A stretch of DNA of 64,000 nucleotides. Source: Cryptosporidium bovis (Eukaryota > Apicomplexa > Conoidasida > Eucoccidiorida > Cryptosporidiidae). Of this stretch, positions 30,313 to 40,300 are shown piece after piece; position 1 is the first letter of the stretch; every line of letters starts with the position of its first letter. The stretch spans positions 62,001-126,000 of the forward strand of contig VHIT02000050.1 of NCBI GenBank assembly GCA_009768925.2. The letters run 5' to 3'. The notes beneath the pieces were generated by a model. It was given only the letters and a program-made list of their open reading frames with translations. It was not told the DNA's origin and ran no database searches. Made by a program: the position numbers and the translations under genes.

Positions 30313-30960
30313 ATGCTTATGAAGAGTGTTTTTTTTCTTTTTCTTGTACTTACAATCGAAATTATTTCCATTGGAGGAGAAACGTTGAGGTTTGATTTTT
30401 TGTGTAATGACGAATTAATTTCAAAGGAAGTGAACATAAGTGAGCTTACTGGTTTGAATAAACCTCTTTTCAAAAAGGACTTGATTTGTAATTCGGTAAG
30501 GTGAAATATGTATCTTAATTTAGTTTCCAAATTTACAAAATTTCAGGGCATAAATGTGATAAATGTATTTCTGCCAGATTTGAAAACGTTCGTAACAACG
30601 CACCTAGACTCGAATATCATTCTCGAGATTGTTCAATACAAAGATAGTATTCAAGGGATTAATCTTTATGAAGACGGAACTGTAAATGGTGAATACATTT
30701 TTAAAGGAATAAAAATTTTGGAACAATCAATTATTAATGAAGTTCTAATCGAATCTCCAAATTCAGAGTTTGCGACGAAAAATGAAGAGAAAACCGATAA
30801 AAAACCCTTCTTAAGGCAGTATTGGTGGTTAATTGCGATGTTTCTTTTGTTATATTCAATTCTAACAGTGAACCCAAATTCAGCGGAATCTCCTGAATCT
30901 AACTCTAATGAACAATTACAAAGTAGCATAAACCATAAAAAACACAAAAAAAGGGAGTAG
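30313..30960 (+). CDS. EMC10: ER membrane complex subunit 10 (two exons)
   Basis: EMC inserts membrane proteins at the ER. Exon 1 is 30313-30495, the intron 30496-30546 (51 nt, donor GTAAGG) and exon 2 30547-30960, giving 198 aa. There is a signal peptide (1-22). A lumenal beta-rich domain includes KTFVTTHLDSNIILEIV, which corresponds to the CSLVESHLSDQLTLHV region of animal EMC10. A single transmembrane segment comes after KKPFLRQYWWLIAM, matching KSFFAKYWMYIIPV of EMC10. The tail is basic and cytosolic (HKKHKKRE). Without the splice both halves look like unrelated fragments. Convergent with the NSUN-type gene (21 nt between stops). Confidence 0.82.
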
Positions 30961-30981
30961 AAACTTTTATTTTTGACCTAA

Positions 30982-32082
30982 CTACTTATTTATTATTGAA
31001 ATGTACAGGGGCCCGATCCCATTGTTTTTATCTGGGAGTATATATGCACCAAATTTTGAATATTCAAGGATTATTTTATCGTATTCCTCCATCCCTAACA
31101 TTGAATTTGCAAATCTATGTTTGGAAATGTTGATAGTATCTTGCCTATAGTTTTCTGATAAAGGTTGAATGCATACTTCTATTTGACTATATGTATTGTT
31201 AAACTTATCTATGGTATAAACTAGAGACAATAAACACAACTCTGAGTCTATACCTTCCTTTTTACAAATATATTCGATTGTGTCATCGTTTTCTTTTTCG
31301 TTTAGTGTACATGTACAGTACAGAAGAGTTCCATTAGATTCCAGTAGACCCAATGCATTTCTCAATATGCGCACTTGACGCTTTTGATTTTCCTTTGCTG
31401 ATTTCAAAGACCAATTTTGGAGAGTGTTTGATAATATTAAATGACGATCGGAAGAGCACGGTGCATCAACTATTATACTTAAGAATTTTTTTGTGAAAAA
31501 ACATGATATTGACTTACTTGTAGCATCTACAGAAACAGTTTCTACATTGAGTCTTTTCATATTCAACTCTCCAATATGACTAACGAGAACTCTCTTTAAT
31601 CTTTCGAAACGACTATTATTGAATTCATTGCACGTAACCTTGCATTTCAAATTAGTCAGGTTGCTTTCATAACATACATTTTCCAAGATTCTCCTAATTA
31701 AAATGAGAGATTTTCCACCTGGAGCTGAACAAAGATCCAAAATTGTTGAGTCTATATCAACATTTAACAAGCAACCTACAATTATGCTAGCTGCATCCAT
31801 AAAATAAACATTTTTTTCTGAAATCGTCACAATATCAGAATATTCGGTCCTCAAATCAGGAATACTTTGTATTCTGTATGTAAATGGAAGAATCCACCTC
31901 TTATAGATTGATCCATTAATAATGACTCTATCATTCGTGACCTTATATAGTACGGAAAAATCAACCACTGCAATATGTTTTGAATCTGTGGACAAGGAAG
32001 GAAAGAGGTAGTTTCTCAACCTATCTCTACCAAATAGTTGCTCATGATACGCAATCCACCCATATTTACCACTTAAGTTCAT
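30982..32082 (-). CDS. RNA m5C methyltransferase, NSUN3/NSUN4-like
   Basis: A SAM-dependent cytosine-5 RNA methyltransferase of the NOL1/NOP2/Sun family, 366 aa. Visible motifs: VYFMDAASIIVGCLL (compare YLMDAASLLPVLAL in NSUN4); the SAM-binding LDLCSAPGGKS (residues 116-125); VDAPCSSDRHL with Cys209; and LLYCTCTLNEKENDD with the catalytic-position Cys258. The C-terminal GAYILPDKNNGIGPLYIS matches the GxxVIPxxxxNFGPMYF ending typical of NSUN3/4. In animals NSUN4 modifies mitochondrial 12S-type rRNA and NSUN3 mitochondrial tRNA-Met. No clear presequence is visible (MNLSGKYGWIAYHEQ). Tandem downstream of PRP3 on the same strand (58 nt). Confidence 0.9.
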   Translation of the reverse strand: MNLSGKYGWIAYHEQLFGRDRLRNYLFPSLSTDSKHIAVVDFSVLYKVTNDRVIINGSIYKRWILPFTYRIQSIPDLRTEYSDIVTISEKNVYFMDAASIIVGCLLNVDIDSTILDLCSAPGGKSLILIRRILENVCYESNLTNLKCKVTCNEFNNSRFERLKRVLVSHIGELNMKRLNVETVSVDATSKSISCFFTKKFLSIIVDAPCSSDRHLILSNTLQNWSLKSAKENQKRQVRILRNALGLLESNGTLLYCTCTLNEKENDDTIEYICKKEGIDSELCLLSLVYTIDKFNNTYSQIEVCIQPLSENYRQDTINISKHRFANSMLGMEEYDKIILEYSKFGAYILPDKNNGIGPLYISIINK

Positions 32083-32117
32083 TGATAATATAGTTGAGAA
32101 AAATTATATGAAATATT

Positions 32118-32124
32118 GGCGGTA
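32118..32124 (+). promoter_or_regulatory. GGCGGTA element upstream of the NSUN-type gene
   Basis: ATTGGCGGTAG lies 36 nt upstream of the NSUN-type start, in the 58-nt gap after PRP3. It shares GGCGGTA with sites upstream of PRP3/HOP1 and GPN1, and GGCGGT with LAS1/PIG-Q. Its role is inferred only. Confidence 0.35.
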
Positions 32125-32140
32125 GTTGTTCCTTTATAAA

Positions 32141-33466
32141 TCAAATGAGTTTTTGGGCAAGTGTAAAGTTCTTTGATGTGCTCCATATATCAAGAGATTT
32201 ATTATCGAGAAAAAATTTGTATTCATCCTCTTTTGTGTGACAATAGTACATTTTCCAACCTTTAAACCTTCTTGAATCATTTGTACCTTCCCAAACTAAA
32301 TTACATTCACATTTACTTTCATATTCGTTCCATTTAATGCGGCTTAATAAGAGATTTTTATAAAATCTAATAGATTTACTTGATCCCTCAACAAATACAG
32401 TAGAGGAACTTATTGAACTCACGACACAACACCCGGTTAAATGACAATCCTTTGCATTTCTATCTATTTTAAATATTATACGTTTATCGGAAAGGTTACT
32501 CAAATGAAAAATTGCAGCGTTTACAATTGGTATAGAGGGGTCTAGTTGCCATTTTCTAGACTTTTTCATACTTTTTTCTTCATCAGTCAACTTCCTCTCC
32601 TGATTTCGTTGTTCATGTGCCAGAACTCTTTCTTGTACTTGTTTTCTTATTTGAAGTTCCACTTCGGATGGGTCTGAAATTAACTTGCCATTGAACATAT
32701 TCAAGATACTCGATAGTTTCAATTTTGGTGGTGGAGGTGGCTCAAGCCCCATCCTAATGCGGTCTTGTTTTTCCAATTCCTTTTCTTGTTTCCTCCTTCT
32801 TCTTAATTTCGCTTTTTCAGCAGGTGTCAATATTATATTCGAATCAATTTTACTATTAGGGTCATATTTTGGTTCAATTGGTATTGGGTGTTCAATTAAA
32901 TTATTTATTTTTGACTCAAGTATTTCAAATGGGAATTCATTTCCAGATGGGTTTTTTTTAGGTTTTACAAAAGGTAAGTCCCAATATTCTAGTTCAGGGA
33001 AAATTTCTCTTTTAAAAACAGTACTGTCATTTGAATATAGAAACTCATCAACAGTTTTTCCAAGGTTCTTTGTTACTATCTTTTGTTTGTTTAAGTCTTC
33101 TTCTCTTTTTATAAATAGTCCCTCCCTAAAGAATCTAAGTCCTTTTTTAGATTTTTTTTTTGTTATTAGTCGCAAGTCTATTGACTCTAAAATATCGATT
33201 TTATTAGTTTGTTCATACGGGCCTTCAGAATTATTTTCATCCAAATTATTGCTGCAATATGAAGATTTTTTGTTGCCTATTGAATAATTAGGAAATTCAG
33301 AAGCGGAATCAACAGTATTTGAATTATTTACATCGAGGTTTACCGTATTTATCTTATTTAAGTCGTCGATATCAAGCTCTGAGATTCTTTTATTTATTTT
33401 TTCCTGTATAAACTGAATTTTTCTTGCCTTCTCAACCAACCCATTTACTTCATATCTGGAGTCCAT
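32141..33466 (-). CDS. PRPF3: U4/U6 small nuclear ribonucleoprotein Prp3
   Basis: Prp3 holds the U4/U6 duplex within the tri-snRNP. The central PRP3 domain is recognisable: LIEHPIPIEP followed by ILTPAEKAKLRRRRKQEKELEKQDRIRMGLEPPPPPKLKLSS, and VELQIRKQVQERVLAHEQRNQERKLT. These are near-invariant family motifs. The C-terminal DUF1115-type domain follows (RIIFKIDRNAKDCHLTGCCVV, then SSTVFVEGSSKSIRFYKNLLLSRIKW). 441 aa versus about 680 in human: the N-terminal PWI region is absent, as in many protists. The start ATG is 230 nt from the divergent Hop1 start, with a shared GGCGGTA element between. Confidence 0.96.
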   Translation of the reverse strand: MDSRYEVNGLVEKARKIQFIQEKINKRISELDIDDLNKINTVNLDVNNSNTVDSASEFPNYSIGNKKSSYCSNNLDENNSEGPYEQTNKIDILESIDLRLITKKKSKKGLRFFREGLFIKREEDLNKQKIVTKNLGKTVDEFLYSNDSTVFKREIFPELEYWDLPFVKPKKNPSGNEFPFEILESKINNLIEHPIPIEPKYDPNSKIDSNIILTPAEKAKLRRRRKQEKELEKQDRIRMGLEPPPPPKLKLSSILNMFNGKLISDPSEVELQIRKQVQERVLAHEQRNQERKLTDEEKSMKKSRKWQLDPSIPIVNAAIFHLSNLSDKRIIFKIDRNAKDCHLTGCCVVSSISSSTVFVEGSSKSIRFYKNLLLSRIKWNEYESKCECNLVWEGTNDSRRFKGWKMYYCHTKEDEYKFFLDNKSLDIWSTSKNFTLAQKLI

Positions 33467-33576
33467 ATTGTCTCTGTTTTGTGTGGTTTATAGCTTATCT
33501 ATATTTGAATTGGTATTGCATTTTATTTATTTATTTACAATCCACATAATTAAATGAGCAGTTAATAAGGTATTCA

Positions 33577-33589
33577 TACCGCCTGAATG
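33577..33589. promoter_or_regulatory. 13-mer element between PRP3 and HOP1
   Basis: TACCGCCTGAATG reads CATTCAGGCGGTA on the other strand. It is identical over 13 nt to 61411-61423 upstream of GPN1. It sits about 110 nt from both divergent start codons. Confidence 0.45.
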
Positions 33590-33696
33590 TTTTCAATACC
33601 GGTTATTACATGCACAAAAAGTCAAATGGGGAAATAACTAGAATAGTTTTCTATCACTTTGTAGATTGTGTGAAAAATAATTCAAATTTAAATAAA

Positions 33697-34925
33697 ATGG
33701 CAACGTCACAGCTAACAAAACAAACTCAACAGGTATGTTTTTACTATAACTTCTATTTTCAATTCTAATTTATTTTTAGCAAGTGACTGATATTCAGTCA
33801 TTAAATATGATGAGAAATACCATAAGGACTGCTGTATCATCAGTCGCATATTTGAGAAATTTATTTGATGAAGAAGCATTTGAGGATAAAAATGTTTCAG
33901 GGCTTCAACTGAAAGTACTTAGGCCATTCAATCAAGAATCAAAATTGATATTAAATTGGCTTGAGGATGGAGTTTTTGATGCCTTAGAAAAACGATATTT
34001 AAAGTTACTAGTATTTGGAATTCATGGTGAATGTGATGAACTTATTGAAAGTTATCATTTTCACTTCAACTACTGTGACACAGGTACGAATATTAATCTA
34101 GAGAGAAAGTCAAAGGATCAAGGAAAAACCAAATCGCAAAAGATAAGTAGCAATACATATTGCACAAAAGAATACGCAAGGCAACAAACTGTTCAGCTAC
34201 TACGCGCATTAATACTGCTTACTCAATCACTGTCACCCCTTCCTGAAGCAAGATATCTTTCAATGAAATTATGGTATTATGAGGATCGAGTTCCAAAAGA
34301 ATACGAGCCAAACCATTTCAGACCAGCAAGGTCATCTGATATTTTATCATTTAACGAAATACCAATAGATACAACAGTTGGTAACGTTGATACAAAATAC
34401 CACTCTTTGACAGTTAAAGTTAAGAGTGCAGTTGATAATTACGAGGAGAATAAGGCCAACAGTTTTGATTATAGAATTCAAACAAAGAATCCTGTTAGCA
34501 CTCATGAAATTGAAAGAAAAAGTATGAATACGATTCCAAGGAACTCAAAAAAGAGAAAGCAGAACATTGACGAGGAAATGACAACGGGTTCGTCTAGTGA
34601 ACCGAATGAGATGAGAATAACAAACACCTCACCAAGTTTGAACATGTCCATTAGGGATGACAGAACTGTGAAAACAATAAATACAGTCGATTTGTTAGAT
34701 AAAGCAACAGAAGTTGTCAGATTCCTTAAATATGTGAACAAGGGAAACCTCTCAATGGCACTTGATATTGAAAAGGAAAAGGCGAGCAATTTAATTGAAA
34801 TGCTGCTCGAATATGGTGTATTAAATAATAAGATGATTAGAGGAAAGGGGTATCAAGTAATTAATCAAGAAAACAATAGTGATAAGAGGCCGAGATTAAA
34901 ATTGGGAAGTAGAAGAGACCAATAA
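33697..34925 (+). CDS. HOP1: Meiotic HORMA-domain protein, Hop1/HORMAD-like (two exons)
   Basis: Hop1 proteins assemble on meiotic chromosome axes and guide recombination and checkpoint signalling. Exon 1 is 33697-33732, the intron 33733-33779 (47 nt, GTATGT) and exon 2 33780-34925, giving 393 aa. The HORMA domain spans about residues 15-230: VAYLRNLFDEEAFEDKNVSGLQLKVL, FDALEKRYLKLLVFGI, ESYHFHFNY, LSPLPEARYLSMKLWYYEDRVP..YEPNHF. These align with animal HORMAD1 ([52 protein letters not shown]). Residues about 314-376 look like a winged helix (AMALDIEKEKASNLIEML-like pattern). The last residues, KRPRLKLGSRRDQ, are in the position of the closure motif. Expected in the sexual stage. Confidence 0.9.
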
Positions 34926-35046
34926 TAGAAACCAAATATAACAATAAATAAGAATGTTTATTAATTTCAAATAAACTTTTAAAATGGCATGATTTAGATG
35001 AATATTTGGAATTATAATTAACTTCTCATATACATCTAAAAGCTAC

Positions 35047-35586
35047 TCAACCTCTTCCCCTGAATCCTCCTCTATTAGGTGATCCTTTTGAAATTCCTCT
35101 TCCTCTTCCACCCCTATTTGAACCACGAAAACCAGAAAATCCACCTCTTTTTTTATTGATTGATGTATCAGGGTTTTTATTAGTTTTAAAATTTGAAGGT
35201 TTCGGAAGAAATCTTGTGATAGGTAGTAATTGCTGAGGGTCAATAAAAACCTTCGTCCCCTCCTTAAATGATTCGGAATTAACGCCGCTAATCATTTTTA
35301 AAGAAAAGTAATAAGTATTGATTGGGCCAAGAATTTCATCAACTTTTCCAATTTCCTCTTTGTTCTCCAAAAATATTCTCCCATTGAAGTATGGAACTTC
35401 ATTCTTGAGTAAACTTTTACAGACTAATTCATGTTCGCTTGAGTGCATTACTTCACCTACTTCTCTAATTGAAGATGGAGGACCTGAGAAAGACAGTCTA
35501 TTACTAGAACCTGAATTGTTTCTGCCTCGTGGACTACCTCTAATTCCACGTATATTTCCACCTCCTCGACCACCTCTAGATGACAT
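35047..35586 (-). CDS. GAR1: H/ACA ribonucleoprotein subunit Gar1
   Basis: Gar1 is part of the H/ACA snoRNP that pseudouridylates rRNA and snRNA. The start is the ATG at 35586 (MSSRGGRGGG); the frame to 35619 begins with TTG. 179 aa. An N-terminal Gly/Arg-rich tract precedes the Gar1 core: VGEVMHSSEHELVCKSLLKNEVPYFNGRIFLENKEEIGKVDEILGPINTYYFSLK, with the family's LKNEVPYFN and IGKVDEIxGP signatures. A C-terminal GGFSGFRGSNRGGRGRG tail completes the typical GAR-core-GAR layout. An E2F-like GGCGCC lies 49 nt upstream. Expected in nucleolus and Cajal-like bodies. Confidence 0.96.
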   Translation of the reverse strand: MSSRGGRGGGNIRGIRGSPRGRNNSGSSNRLSFSGPPSSIREVGEVMHSSEHELVCKSLLKNEVPYFNGRIFLENKEEIGKVDEILGPINTYYFSLKMISGVNSESFKEGTKVFIDPQQLLPITRFLPKPSNFKTNKNPDTSINKKRGGFSGFRGSNRGGRGRGISKGSPNRGGFRGRG

Positions 35587-35632
35587 TTTGGAACTATTAA
35601 AATTGTCAACAACTGTCAAAAACGACGAGTAT

Positions 35633-35642
35633 ATGGCGCCAA
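35633..35642. promoter_or_regulatory. GGCGCC(AA) element upstream of GAR1
   Basis: ATGGCGCCAA resembles the E2F/DP-type site (TTTSGCGC) reported as enriched in Cryptosporidium promoters. It is 49 nt upstream of GAR1 and downstream of the divergent GTPase gene's stop. Confidence 0.35.
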
Positions 35643-35677
35643 ATTATATTTAGGTCCTATATTATTCCGCTTAAATT

Positions 35678-36626
35678 TTACATAGCAATACAGTCGGAAA
35701 TAATGCTTTCCTCTTCATCTTCTGAATCTGAACTTTCACTCTAAAAAAACAATAACAATAACTAATATATATACATGAAACTTACTATGTATCTTAAATC
35801 AATTTGCCAGAGGCTTGAATTTGAGTTTATTAAGTGTAACATGTCCCTAAACATCTTTTTTTCTTAAATTTGTATTCTTCTTTCAGTATTTTTACAAACT
35901 TACATGCTTTATATTGTTTCCAGTTAGCGCTGATACCTTCCAAAGTCTTAGAAACATCTTACTTGCAAATTCATCAACTCTAAAGAGATTGTCTTCGAAT
36001 TGTTTTGTTTCAATATCATTATCGACTTTATTAGCGCAAAGAAATACTACAGGCTTAATTGAGGATACGGTTAACTCTGAAATCGACTGAAATTTTTGGT
36101 ATAACAATTCAATTGCCTTTATTGATTCAATGTCATTTATATCCATCACAAAAATAAAACCCATTCTTCCCTGAGTTAAAGGCTGGTACTTTTGACCTGG
36201 AATTAACGGAATTTTTGGAGGATTCCAGATTCTGAAAGGAATAATGTCTTTAGTTCCTGGAGGAATAAATAACTCTCTACGGTTCATATTAAAATATCTA
36301 TTAATAAATTGGTTATTAATATAGGATGATTCTATACCAGGGAGATCTTCAATTTCAACACAAACTGAAATAGGATCACCGGTGTTTGAATCTCCAGTTG
36401 GAAGTCTAACTATCCTATAATAAGTTCTTATTAATTAGTTATACGCCTTCCAAATCTAAATAATTTTTCAATACTAATAAATTACTTACTCCGGCAAGTT
36501 TGAATAAAATCCACCTGAAAAATGATTGTTAGTAAATGCATCTGCAATACTTGACTTTCCAGATTTGGGAGGTCCTATCAACGTTATTCTAACTACTGGA
36601 AATGTTTGATACTTTGGCTTCAACAT
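35678..36626 (-). CDS. Divergent Ras-superfamily-type GTPase (four exons), 259 aa
   Basis: Exons on the minus strand: 36626-36490, 36414-35904, 35854-35786 and 35740-35678. Introns are 75, 49 and 45 nt, all with GTAAGT donors; the joined length is 780 nt with no stop. Motifs: G1 GPPKSGKSS (residues 18-26), a DLPG in the G3 position (69-72; Ras has DxxG), G4 NKVD (174-177) and G5 SAL (207-209). Between G3 and G4 there is an extra segment rich in Pro and Asn (about 73-128, with ELFIPPG and WNPPKIPLIPG). The last exon encodes a short acidic tail (ESSDSEDEEE) ending CIAM, which is CaaX-like in form (C-I-A-M). It could be Rab- or Roc-related, but no subfamily is assigned. Tandem to GAR1. Confidence 0.82.
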
Positions 36627-37326
36627 ATTACTTAAAATGTGAAAAAAATAGATCCGACCGGCAACAAGTGTGCATGTTTATAGATCGAAAAATACAGAAT
36701 AATTAAAAAACGCAATGAGAACTAATATATCTATGAAATCATAAACAAAAATCAATATTTTCGATTGTTATTCTTGCCCTGATGAAAGTTAAATTTTCAA
36801 AGCGATAATGTAAACGAATAATAACAAAGCCAATATCACGTGCAAAAAAATTGTGTGATTATAATTTAAATAATCAAAGAAACTCTAATTTATTTTCCAA
36901 TGCCTATTTATGAATTATTCTTATTCTTAAAATCAACATTAGAATCGAATAAATTATGGATTTAGACAAAACTTGATTATATGCAGAATAAATATTTTTT
37001 AACCGGGGATTGCCTATGGGTGTTTTTGGCGCCTATATTACTTGCAAGTGCTTCTTGGTTTTTTTAGGAATTATTTAAGAATTTGCTAAAAATTCGCAAT
37101 TTTGAGTAATATTGCAAAAAAAGTGGATTTTTTTAGGTGTGTAACTCTAAGTTCTACTTACTTCAGTGAATTTTGCAGCTGAGCAATTGTTTTTTGGATT
37201 TTAAAGGTTGCGTGCAAGCAAATCACAGTAAATAGTGTAAAGTGGATTATCTGGATGTGTAAACTGTACAAGGTGCCAAGGAATAAATAGTATTGGGATA
37301 AAAAGATTCAGAGGAAATATATCAAT
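36627..37326. other. 700-nt divergent promoter between the GTPase and NEMF genes
   Basis: No open frame of note. It contains TTTTTGGCGCC (37023-37033), a full E2F-like site in this AT-rich context, and several T and A runs. I see no stem-loop as clear as those near RPL3. Confidence 0.5.
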
Positions 37327-40300
37327 ATGGTTAAGAGTCGTATGACCGCTGTTGATATATGTGCAATGGTGCACGATATTTCCAAAGATATTAAGGGTCA
37401 AAAACTGATAAATATTTACGATGTGAACAATAGAACCTACTTGTTTAAGTTTGGAGGAGAGGAGAAGAAATTTTTACTTGTTGAATCAGGAATCAGATTT
37501 CATACTACAAATTGGAAGCGTGGGTGTGAACAAAAAACATCTGTTTCAAGTATATCTTTTTTTAATAATAAGCTCCGCCGTTATTTGCGAAATAAGAAAC
37601 TGGTTGACATTGCACAGATTGAAATGGATAGAATAGTCAGACTTACGTTTGGGTTTGGAGAAAATATATTTCACCTTATTCTTGAATTTTTTGTTGCAGG
37701 TAATATTATCTTGACAGATTTGAATTATAATATTCTGGTTATTCTGAGAGAAACGTGTGATTTATCGACAGGAAGGCTTTACAACTTTAAAATTAGTGAT
37801 AATTCCATACTTCCGACATCCATGACTCCCTTGATGTCAAATTCATCTTTTAGTGCGTCAGAATCATCTGCCCGGCTGAATAAACTTAAGGAAAAGAAAT
37901 ATTTGGTTGAAGAATTAAAAAGAATATTTCATGAGTTGGAAGTTGATGAAACAAAGCGCAGAGAAACCAAGATAGATAACCAAAGTTTAAAAAAAAAGAA
38001 TAATAAAAACAGGAATGGTATCACAACTGTTGATGTTTTATGCAGTCTATTAAAATTCTTTAATCTTTCTGCCATTGAAGAACTATTGAAGTCGGAGAAA
38101 ATAAGTGTTCATGAATTATTTACAGAATCATCTATTGAACTCTACTCAGATGCTTTTGTGAGATGCATCTCCAGGTCTCTTGGTGTCCTTGAACTTTTAC
38201 ATGATTCTCCTGTAAAAGGTTCACTCGTTATTTCACTATCTTCGGAAGATGAGGTAATTGAAGGTGATATTATTTTGAATAAGTATAGAGAAGACAAAGA
38301 ATATGTAACTAAAGGAAAAAGTGAAAAGTTATATTTGTCGTATACTCCATATATTGATGGAAACGAATGGATTTCAGTTCCACAGACAATACCAAAGGAG
38401 GGATTAATAATTAGTAGGTTAACTTCTAGATTTTCTGAAGCGGTTGATGAATTCTATAGTTCAATGGACATTGAAAGGGAGGCAAAAAATGCTATTCAAG
38501 AACAAAAGGTTATTTATAGCAAGGTCGATAAGGTAAAAATTGATCAGGAGAGGCGTTTAAATTCGTTATTTTTGGAAAGGGAGGCTTGCATTGTTCGTGC
38601 GAAGGTAATGGAATCACATCAAGAATTACTTGATAACATAATACAGTTGTTGAGGCACTTAATTGCTACAGGTGCTCAATGGCAAGACATATGGAATGAA
38701 ATACAGCAGCAAAAGAAAAACAGCCATAAATTGGCAAGGTATATTAAATCAATTGATCTTGAACATGATAAAATAAGAATATACTTTTCTCCGGAAGATT
38801 TAGATCTAGATGTTTTTAATACTATCGAACAAAAAAAAAAAGGAATAGAGTTTGATTTGTTTGTATCAAAATCAATACAGTCGAATATTCGATATAAATA
38901 TGATGAAAGCAAGCAACTTACAAAAAAGTATGATAAGACAAAACATGCATATAAATTGGCCTTGAATAAAGTAAGTAAAATTGCTAAGAAAGATGCAGAA
39001 AAAGCACTAAAAGGATTGAATTCAACTACTCCAAGGATAAAAAAATTAAGAAGTTTATATTGGTTTGAAAAGTTTCATTGGTTTATTTCTACCGACGGAT
39101 TTTTAGTTATAGGTGGACACGATGCTAGCCAAAATGAACTGTTATTTAGAAGGTATTTGGAGAAAAACGACAGATATATTCATGCAGATATTCATGGAGC
39201 AGCAACATGCATAGTAAAGAATCCAAATAATCTCCCAGAAATTCCAATTACGACATTAAATGAAGCAGGGCAAATGAGTATTTGTTATAGTAAGGCGTGG
39301 GTAAACAAAACTGTAATTTCCGCATGGTGGGTATATCCAGATCAAGTTAGTAAAACCGCTCCTAGTGGTGAATATCTAAGTACAGGTAGTTTTGTTATTC
39401 GAGGCAAGAAAAATTATCTACCACCATTAAAACTCGAGATGGGATGTGCTTTATATTTTTTGGTTAAGAAAGTTGAAGATAAATTAAATGTTGAAAATGA
39501 TAGGGCTCTTCCTATAAATCATTTATCAGACTCGGATAAAATTGATTCTAAATTTAATATTAATATTAAATTAGAAGAAGCAAGTTGTCTAGACGATGAA
39601 CATGTAAATAAAAAGAATCATTCAAATTCAACACATGTAAGATTTTCAGTTGGTGATGTAAGTGACGTAATCCCCCCTTTGAAGATTGAGCATCGTGTAC
39701 AATTCGACGAACTCCCCCCAGAATTGTTGGTTTCAAAGCCATTTAATCCTCTTTCAATTGATGAAACAAGCAATCAAACTTCATCTGTAAATAGTATTGA
39801 AAATATCACAAATCTAACCAGTAATATTGAAATTAACTCAGATAATTCAGATGAATCTTCTGCGGAAAAAAATATCGGGAATCCAGGAAATACTAAGTGC
39901 GACTATGTAACGATTGAAGATCATTGCCTTGAAAACGAACTGAAATTAAGCACGTTGACTGTTCCCAAATCATCCAGTAGAAGGTCATCCGTTGACGAAG
40001 GACCTCCCCCAAGTGGATTTTCTGTTTCAACTTTACCAACACCTGCGGAGTTACTCTCACACAAGGTAGAATTTCCAACAACTATGTCTTCATCTTCAGA
40101 AGAAACCATTGAATACTCAAGCTTGAATAATTTAAGCAAAGAGCAAACAAGCTTTAATTTGGGTTTGAAAATTGACGTTTCTAGAGAAAGTGACAAATGG
40201 ATTAAAAGTTTAGATTCATCTCCATCTCAGAGAGGTCTACTAAAGACAGAAAATCAGGCAAATTTAACTGATTCACACGATATTTTCAATCATAAGGTTC

